DNA of 28,066 bases from a virus. The translations under genes and the position numbers were made by a program. The notes beneath the pieces were generated by a model. It was not told where the DNA came from. It made no database searches and worked only from the letters and a program-made list of their open reading frames with translations. Below are positions 23,425 to 28,066 of the stretch, piece after piece; position 1 is the stretch's first letter, and every line of letters starts with the position of its first letter. The DNA lies in the IMG/VR virus record IMGVR_UViG_3300034198_003282, positions 1 through 28,066 of that record. One strand, 5' to 3'.

Positions 23425-23504
23425 CTGGTCGCATACTGGTCGCGCTGGTCAGTGAAGAACCGTGAGCGCCGTATGCCGTAACACACTGATCTGAATATGG
23501 TCAG
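23425..23504. repeat. TGGTC repeats, integrase arm-type site candidates (P arm)
   Basis: Four copies lie between the integrase start and the tRNA fragment: CTGGTCGC at 23425, CTGGTCGC at 23436, CTGGTCAG at 23445 and ATGGTCAG at 23497. The last two extend to TGGTCAGTGA. The first three are spaced 11 and 9 bases, about one helical turn. All have the same orientation. A fifth copy lies beyond the core at 23646. This fits arm-type sites for the integrase N-terminal domain. Confidence 0.6.
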
Positions 23505-23523
23505 TGATGCAGGGTGATGTCAA
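23494..23523 (-). promoter_or_regulatory. Sigma70-like promoter for integrase (inner)
   Basis: On the minus strand a perfect -35 TTGACA (23518-23523) is followed after 18 bases by CATATT (23494-23499, 4 of 6 matches to the -10 consensus). The -10 overlaps the TGGTCAGTGA repeat at 23497-23507, so binding of integrase or another protein there could repress it. The start of transcription would lie about 70 bases before the integrase ATG. Confidence 0.5.
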
Positions 23524-23549
23524 TATATCCAAACAAGAAAGACTGTTAA
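23522..23549 (-). promoter_or_regulatory. Sigma70-like promoter for integrase (outer, overlapping the att core)
   Basis: On the minus strand TTAACA (23544-23549, 5 of 6 matches) and TATATT (23522-23527, 5 of 6) are 16 bases apart. The -35 is the complement of the anticodon-loop sequence of the tRNA-Asn fragment, and the -10 overlaps the -35 of the inner promoter. Whether both, one or neither is used cannot be told from sequence. Confidence 0.5.
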
Positions 23550-23587
23550 TCGTGTTGTCGCAGGTTCGAGTCCTGCTCGGGGAGCCA
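23541..23587 (+). other. attP: attP core: 3' half of a tRNA-Asn(GTT) gene
   Basis: These 47 bases read as the 3' part of a tRNA: GACTGTTAATC is the anticodon arm with loop CTGTTAA (anticodon GTT, Asn), GCAGG-TTCGAGT-CCTGC is a perfect T arm, and TCGGGGA-G-CCA is the 3' acceptor strand, discriminator and encoded CCA. No D arm or 5' acceptor strand (expected TCCCCGA) lies upstream, so it is not a full tRNA gene. Tyrosine integrases commonly use tRNA 3' ends, and the phage copy restores the host gene after integration. It lies 125 bases before the integrase start. Confidence 0.88.
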
Positions 23588-23609
23588 ATGTTTTCAAGCA
23601 CTTGGCTCC
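23581..23609. repeat. Inverted repeat overlapping the tRNA 3' end
   Basis: GGAGCCAA (23581-23588) and TTGGCTCC (23602-23609) are perfect inverted copies around 13 bases, so the tRNA 3' end forms one arm. It may act as a terminator for the restored tRNA transcript or for the minus-strand transcript ending after the helix-turn-helix gene, or be part of the recombination site. Confidence 0.5.
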
Positions 23610-23642
23610 GCTTCCTTAACCACGATCAGAACCTTTGGCCGC

Positions 23643-23843
23643 TTACTGGTCGCTGCCAACCACGCTACGGCGCAGCGCCTGCTCCTCGTAAGCCTGGACC
23701 TCGGCAATCGGATACAGGATCTTCTTGCCGATCTTCAGAAAGCCGGGGCCTTCGCCCCTGTGTCTCCAGTTGGCTAGCGTGCCGGGACTCATGCGCAGAC
23801 GCGAAGCCAGTTCGGGCACAGTGAGGTATTGGGGGTTGGTCAT
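23643..23843 (-). CDS. Small helix-turn-helix DNA-binding protein, excisionase-like (AlpA/HTH_17 type)
   Basis: This 66-residue protein has the winged-helix pattern of AlpA and small excisionases: LTVPELASRLRMSPGTLANWRHRGEGPGFLKIGKKILYPIAEVQAYEEQ. The helix-turn-helix is at about 8-27, followed by W-R-x-x-G-x-G-P and the wing K-I-G-K-K-I-L-Y. I chose the ATG at 23843 because GGAAGGAG precedes it by six bases; a start further upstream would run through the primase end without such a site. It follows the primase stop by two bases and faces the attP region. Role as recombination directionality factor is inferred from size and place; it could also be a transcription regulator. Confidence 0.75.
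   Translation of the reverse strand: MTNPQYLTVPELASRLRMSPGTLANWRHRGEGPGFLKIGKKILYPIAEVQAYEEQALRRSVVGSDQ
23646..23653. repeat. TGGTC repeat on the far side of the att core (P' arm candidate)
   Basis: CTGGTCGC is identical to the copies at 23425 and 23436, and ACTGGTCGC is shared with the second. It lies 58 bases past the end of the tRNA fragment and encodes the last residues (SDQ) of the excisionase-like protein. Only one copy was seen on this side. Confidence 0.45.
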
Positions 23844-23845
23844 GG

Positions 23846-25999
23846 TTACTCCTTCCAATCGTGGGGACCGCCGATCCAGCGTTCCCAATCGGCCCGAAGA
23901 ATTTCGAGTCCGGGGTTGATAAACGAGTAGGTGCTCTCACCAGGCGCGCCGTCTTTGCGCACCTTGGAATAGCTGGGCGCGACGGCGCGCAGATTGCGGA
24001 AGATGTCTTTCTTGCCGGGGAGGCGCGAGCGGATGTTGCGCTGCACAGCCCAAGTCTTGAAGGCATCGGTTAAGCGTGACGTTGCGACGGACGCTGGCAG
24101 CGACCCCTCGAACCCGCCGCCGACCAGTTCGTCGATGGTGATGCAATCCAGCCACCACTCGAAGAAAGGCTCGAGGCTCTGGTGCTTCTGCTGCGTCAGG
24201 CCGGTGGTGGCCGGGGCTTTATTCAGGTCCGTGCCGTCAATGTTGTAGTCCATAAGATACCGAAGCAGGCAGGCGTACCCGCCCTGCTCCATGCCGACGC
24301 GCATGTCCTCGAAGAACTTCCTGTCCTGCTTCCTGGCGTTGCCGACGTTGAAGACCGCGAAGCGGCGCTCGTCTACGGTGGCCGGGACCAGCCAGTTGTC
24401 GTTGCCAAGGATCGCCACGCGGGTCAGGTTATCGACCCGGTACGGCTCCATGCCTTTGCGCTCGATGACGTGTTCCGACCCGGTAATCAGACCCTTCAGC
24501 TTGCCCTCGGCGCGCTTGTCGCCAGCCCACGACGCCTCGTCTAGGACGAAGAACAGGTTGCTCTCAAGGTGGGAATTAAAGTTGGACAGCAGGTAGCGTT
24601 CATCGTCAGCCACCAGGAAGTGGGTGCCCAGCAGGAAACCCACGCGCTCGACCAGCGCATTTTTTCCGGTGCCCTTGTCGCCTTTAAAGACGAGCGCCGT
24701 CAGCGGCTTTTTCCCTGGGCGCTGGATCAGGTGGGCGAAATAACTGGTCAGCCAGTGCGCGCTCGCTTCCTTGCCCTCGCATACGTTTTGCAACATATGT
24801 TCCCGAAATGCATGGACGGACGGGTGGTCCGACGTGTCGGCTGGGGCAACGGTAAAGCCGCGCCATAGGTTGTAGAACCTGGCGTGCAGATTGTTGAGCG
24901 GCGAGAAGACCACGCGGTCGTATTCCCGGCGCTGGGCATCCGCCATCCATAGCTTGCTCAGCGGCACAGACTTGTCGTTCACCATGATGGTCTTGTTGGC
25001 GAACCAGGCGTGCATGTCGCTGGGGGAAAGACGGATGGTGTCGAACCGACCGTGGATGTCCGTGGTTTCCTGAAGGACGAACGCGCCCGACTTGATAAAG
25101 GCGTACTCGTCGTTAAGGGCGCGCACCGGGTGCGGTGGATCTTCGTCTTTACCGTCTTTGTTCTCGACCTTCTCGAACGCAGCTTCCGGCGCGCGGCTTC
25201 CCACCGGCTCGCGGCCATAGCGGTAGGCGTTGCGCACTTTGGTCCGAAGATCGGCGTCACTCCACGGCGGGGAGCATCGTTCGTTCCACTCGTCCCTGAG
25301 AAGTTCAAACGCGCGCTCTTCCGCGCATCCAAAATCTTTCAGGGCGGCGACCACCTTGAACGTCGTGTGATCGCCGCCCTGCCCCTCAATAGCTACGAGA
25401 GCATCGGCCAGATATACACGAGCGCGATCATCTGCACGACTGCTTGAAACACCGCCCACAGGAGCAGGAACATCACGACGTGATCCGTCGTCAACCCCAC
25501 ACCTCTCGACCATCCATTCCGGCGCGCGCTGAACCTGGAGCGCATTCGCCCGGTATAGTCTGCCGTCGATTTCAGAATCGGGTCCAACAACATACCCACC
25601 CCGTGACCTGATGTCGATGCCAGGTCCGAATTTGTTGACACCCTGACGGACGGGCGCGGGGACGGAGTAAATGAGATGTCTTCCTCCGCTCGGGGTGGAT
25701 TGCTCGAAGGTGGCTGGTAGTTCGTGTCCTTCAAGTTCGAGAGTAATGATCGTATGCTCGCCATTGTTCGCTCCTTTCGTATCAACATCCACCACCAACA
25801 ACGCTTCGTTGTCTTTGTACCGCGTCGTACTGATACCGATGTTCCGCGTACCGTCCTCGAACCACCGCTGGATCTGCGCGCGGTCGCGCGTGGCGCGGTT
25901 CGGGAAATCGTTGATGACGGGCAGCTTGCTATTGGGCCGCACCGGAAACACATGAAAACCACGCGCTGCGAGATCAAGCGCCCTTGCCAACCTGCTCAT
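23846..25999 (-). CDS. Primase-helicase: prim-pol domain fused to SF3-type ATPase
   Basis: This 717-residue replication protein has an N-terminal bifunctional primase/polymerase domain (about 1-170): GFHVFPVRPNSKLP, catalytic acids in VVDVDTKG (D71, D73), then STPSGGRHLIY (101-111, with H108) and GIDIRSRGGYVVGP (127-140). A linker with a helical region (about 190-265) leads to a phage/plasmid-type helicase ATPase with Walker A GDKGTGKN (440-447) and Walker B LFFVLDEAS (482-490), followed by AILGNDNWLVPATVDERRFAVF, containing sensor-like residues. It would prime and unwind the phage DNA for the polymerase next to it. Its start overlaps the polymerase stop (ATGA), indicating translational coupling. 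No defect seen. Confidence 0.88.
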   Translation of the reverse strand: MSRLARALDLAARGFHVFPVRPNSKLPVINDFPNRATRDRAQIQRWFEDGTRNIGISTTRYKDNEALLVVDVDTKGANNGEHTIITLELEGHELPATFEQSTPSGGRHLIYSVPAPVRQGVNKFGPGIDIRSRGGYVVGPDSEIDGRLYRANALQVQRAPEWMVERCGVDDGSRRDVPAPVGGVSSSRADDRARVYLADALVAIEGQGGDHTTFKVVAALKDFGCAEERAFELLRDEWNERCSPPWSDADLRTKVRNAYRYGREPVGSRAPEAAFEKVENKDGKDEDPPHPVRALNDEYAFIKSGAFVLQETTDIHGRFDTIRLSPSDMHAWFANKTIMVNDKSVPLSKLWMADAQRREYDRVVFSPLNNLHARFYNLWRGFTVAPADTSDHPSVHAFREHMLQNVCEGKEASAHWLTSYFAHLIQRPGKKPLTALVFKGDKGTGKNALVERVGFLLGTHFLVADDERYLLSNFNSHLESNLFFVLDEASWAGDKRAEGKLKGLITGSEHVIERKGMEPYRVDNLTRVAILGNDNWLVPATVDERRFAVFNVGNARKQDRKFFEDMRVGMEQGGYACLLRYLMDYNIDGTDLNKAPATTGLTQQKHQSLEPFFEWWLDCITIDELVGGGFEGSLPASVATSRLTDAFKTWAVQRNIRSRLPGKKDIFRNLRAVAPSYSKVRKDGAPGESTYSFINPGLEILRADWERWIGGPHDWKE

Positions 26000-27966
26000 T
26001 TGCGATACCTGAACCCCCGCCAGCCTTCAGCCGCCAGCGGCAAATCTTTTGCCCACGATGGGGGCGTTGCCACAATCTTCTCTATCTTCTTCAGCGTGTC
26101 GGCTGGCGCTTCGCGCGACACCTCGACCACGATCTCGTCGTGGACGTGCATCACGATCTGATAGCCAGCGGCTTCAAGGCGCAGCATCGCCTCTGCCAGA
26201 AGATCACGCGCCACCGCCTGGGTGACGTTCTCCGCCAGCGACCCGCCGTAGGTAGACGTTTCTTCCCAATGATTGCCAAGGGATACGGCGTGATAGTGCA
26301 GCGCGCTGCGCGGCTCTCCCCATGGCGTCGGGGTCTGCCGGATCATCGGGTACGGATAACACAGCACCCGACCGCTTGGCAGTTTGCACCAGAGGAACGA
26401 ACCTTCCCGCCTGAACGCTACCTCGCGCCCCGGATGACCAGCGAACGTCGTGGTGTCCGCGTCGATGGCGTCGATCGCTGCGGTTTCCAGTTCGCGCCAG
26501 TACTGCGCGATCTTCGGATGAGACGCGCGCCACTTGGTCTTGATGTCGTCGGCGCGCTGGTCATCGACGTTGACGCCATAGACCCGCGCCATGCTCTGGA
26601 ATGCGCCAACACCACCACCGAACCCCAGGGCGAGGACTGCGACCTTACCGATCTGTCTCTCGTCCTTGGTCACGGCGTCGATGGGTTTGCCGTAGATACC
26701 GGCGGCAGCGTGTTCGTATATCTTTCCGTGGGTACGGAAGATGTCGAGAACCTTCTCCTCACCCGCCAGCCACGCCAGAACGCGCGCTTCGACCGCTGAG
26801 AAATCGACCGCGATTAACTCACAGCCTTTGTCTGCGGTAATCATACCGCGCACACAATCAGCCAGCGCTGCCATCACAGGTCCGTAGTAGATGTCGATGT
26901 AATCCCGATCCGCGATGTTCTTGATGATGTCCTCGATGTGATCGGGCTTTATATCGGGACGCGGGCGCGGAAGGTTTCCAGGCTGCACGCCACGGTGCGC
27001 CCAGCGCCCGGTGGTAGCGCCGTGGTACTGGAAGCTGTCGTTCACGCGATGGGTGTCGCGGCCAGCCCGATCCCGCATCGCCGCGAGTTTCGCCGTCGAA
27101 GACTTCGCGGCTTCACGCCGGATATTCAACGCCTCGCGTACATTTTCCGGCAGTGACGTTGTGTTCAGCGCGTCCAGCACATCGGCTTTTCCGACGCTCT
27201 CAAGAGCCACGCCCTGCTTCTTGATCCACTTCACCAGCGCCTGGACCTCGGTGCAGCGACCGACCTCGCCGTTGGTGACGTGCAACATCTCGGCGTCGAG
27301 CCGTTGTTTCTCCGCGTTGACCAGCCAGATCGCGCTATTGATTGCGCTCACATCAACGCGGATGCCGCGCTCGTTTATCTTCCGGTCGAGCAACCAGACC
27401 TCGCGTTCCTTCGGCGACAGCTTCATCAGCCGCTTGTCCAGTTCTCGCTCCACCGCCACGTCTTGGCGGCAGTAGTCGAACAGGCGCTCAAACTTCTCGG
27501 GGTTGTCGGAGTAGGACCAGAGCGTGCCGTCTGGCTTTGTCCGCGCAAGCTGCATCATCACGCGCGAGCCAGCCATGTCCTTTGTCTCGGCGATACCCAG
27601 CGCAGGAGCGGCCTTCTCAAGAGACGCTGGCAGACCCATCGCGTAGCACTGCGCCATCGTGCAGCGCATCTGCTCTGGCTTCAGGCGCGGCCATCCGTAT
27701 TTCGGCACGCACACGTTGTTCCAGATCGCGAGTTCGAAGGGTGCATTGTGCGCCACCACCTCGCCGCCGCGCTCGACGTGTTCAAAGAGTTCCGGGCAAT
27801 CGGTCAGCGCGCCGCCAATGTCGGCGATGAGGCTCACCTCATCGTCGCCAAACACAAAGCCCAGGCAATGGACTTTCGTTGACGGATGACGGGTATAGTT
27901 GTCCAGACCCACCACGGGCAGATCCGCCTCGCTGGCTGTCTCGAAGTCGATGTGAAGAATGTTCAT
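25996..27966 (-). CDS. DNA polymerase, family A, with 3'-5' exonuclease domain
   Basis: This 656-residue replicative polymerase resembles T7-like phage enzymes in length. The exonuclease domain shows Exo I DFETAS (D7, E9), Exo II HNAPFELAIW with E78 where D is usual, and Exo III YCRQD (Y165, D169). The polymerase domain has motif A AVDFSAVEARVLAWLAG (D388), motif B RQIGKVAVLALGFGGG (R437, K441, F449, as in E. coli Pol I rather than the Tyr of T7) and motif C HVHDEI (D610, E611). It has only a weak ribosome-binding site and starts 21 bases after the methyltransferase gene, so it is probably in the same operon; it overlaps the primase gene by four bases. Confidence 0.93.
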   Translation of the reverse strand: MNILHIDFETASEADLPVVGLDNYTRHPSTKVHCLGFVFGDDEVSLIADIGGALTDCPELFEHVERGGEVVAHNAPFELAIWNNVCVPKYGWPRLKPEQMRCTMAQCYAMGLPASLEKAAPALGIAETKDMAGSRVMMQLARTKPDGTLWSYSDNPEKFERLFDYCRQDVAVERELDKRLMKLSPKEREVWLLDRKINERGIRVDVSAINSAIWLVNAEKQRLDAEMLHVTNGEVGRCTEVQALVKWIKKQGVALESVGKADVLDALNTTSLPENVREALNIRREAAKSSTAKLAAMRDRAGRDTHRVNDSFQYHGATTGRWAHRGVQPGNLPRPRPDIKPDHIEDIIKNIADRDYIDIYYGPVMAALADCVRGMITADKGCELIAVDFSAVEARVLAWLAGEEKVLDIFRTHGKIYEHAAAGIYGKPIDAVTKDERQIGKVAVLALGFGGGVGAFQSMARVYGVNVDDQRADDIKTKWRASHPKIAQYWRELETAAIDAIDADTTTFAGHPGREVAFRREGSFLWCKLPSGRVLCYPYPMIRQTPTPWGEPRSALHYHAVSLGNHWEETSTYGGSLAENVTQAVARDLLAEAMLRLEAAGYQIVMHVHDEIVVEVSREAPADTLKKIEKIVATPPSWAKDLPLAAEGWRGFRYRK

Positions 27967-27987
27967 GTGAGCAATTGTTCCAATGTT

Positions 27988-28066
27988 TCAACGACCAAGG
28001 TAGGCTTCGATGAAGGCTTGCGCGACTTGCGGGACGATGGCGTTGCCGTAGGCGCGCAGGCGTCCC
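27988..28066 (-). CDS. DNA methyltransferase, C-terminal fragment (runs off the window)
   Basis: Only the last 25 residues lie in the window (GRLRAYGNAIVPQVAQAFIEA, then YLGR). The R-L-x-x-Y-G-N-A-I-V-P-Q-V-A pattern is typical of the C-terminal end of phage DNA methyltransferases, notably cytosine-5 enzymes, where this helix closes the catalytic domain. The catalytic motif lies outside, so the methylated base and target site are unknown. It is the first visible gene of the minus-strand operon. It could protect phage DNA from host restriction; inference. Confidence 0.7.
   Translation of the reverse strand, partial: GRLRAYGNAIVPQVAQAFIEAYLGR

Larger units (their letters stand above)
23416..23642. 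other. attP regulatory region between integrase and excisionase-like gene
   Basis: This 227-base stretch is the longest non-coding part of the window. It holds four TGGTC repeats, two overlapping minus-strand promoters, the tRNA-Asn 3' half and an inverted repeat, with a fifth repeat just inside the next gene. A plus-strand open frame from 23504 crosses it but has no coding support. Confidence 0.75.

Noticed and set aside
23541-23587. A functional tRNA-Asn gene.
   Set aside because: There is no D arm or 5' acceptor strand; only the 3' half is present, as expected for attP.
23504-23824. A 106-residue plus-strand frame across the attP region.
   Set aside because: It runs through the tRNA fragment, which explains its sequence, and then opposite the HTH gene.
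25984-26799. A 271-residue plus-strand frame opposite the DNA polymerase.
   Set aside because: The minus-strand polymerase has all family motifs here; the plus frame is a shadow.
1-28066. CRISPR array, insertion sequence, reverse transcriptase or phage RNA polymerase.
   Set aside because: I looked for regular repeats with spacers, transposase motifs, reverse transcriptase motifs and single-subunit polymerase motifs and saw none in the window.

Overview
The window is about 28 kb of a temperate tailed phage with a podovirus (short-tailed, T7-like) virion plan. It is G+C-rich and almost fully coding. It begins inside the large terminase gene and ends inside a DNA methyltransferase gene, so it is a piece of a larger phage genome. 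A 3' half of a tRNA-Asn(GTT) gene in the attachment site and the base composition suggest a Pseudomonadota host, perhaps alphaproteobacterial; that is inference. The layout of the head genes (portal, Bbp19-like protein, scaffold, capsid, cement-like protein) recalls the Bordetella phage BPP-1 group, but no reverse transcriptase or diversity-generating retroelement is visible here.

Plus strand, 1-22205: packaging and virion genes run in one direction with many start/stop overlaps. In order: terminase C-terminus; three small proteins, the first two sharing a closely similar C-terminal tail and the third a weaker version; portal; Bbp19-like protein; scaffold; a small protein with an AT-hook-like tail; major capsid; a cement-like protein and a strong hairpin terminator; three small structural candidates; tail tubular proteins A and B; a gp13-like protein; a gp14-like protein; three large internal (ejection) proteins of 866, 457 and 1071 residues; a beta-helix tailspike; an accessory tail fibre; holin; GH108 endolysin. 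A classic terminator at 22296-22328 ends this unit.

Minus strand, 22294-28066: the order of transcription is methyltransferase (C-terminus only), family A DNA polymerase, prim-pol/SF3-type primase-helicase, a small helix-turn-helix (excisionase-like) protein, the attP region, then a tyrosine integrase that converges on the lysis genes. The attP region (23416-23642) holds the tRNA-Asn 3' half flanked on both sides by copies of a short TGGTC-containing repeat, and two overlapping sigma70-like promoters that read into the integrase gene.

Because phage genes lie on both sides of one uninterrupted attP, the sequence represents the excised or virion form, not an integrated prophage with host flanks. 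On integration, the integrase and the excisionase-like gene would end up at opposite ends of the prophage. I did not find a clearly new defence or other accessory system. The items most worth a second look are the attP architecture, the small proteins with a shared tail, and the rearranged ejection proteins.
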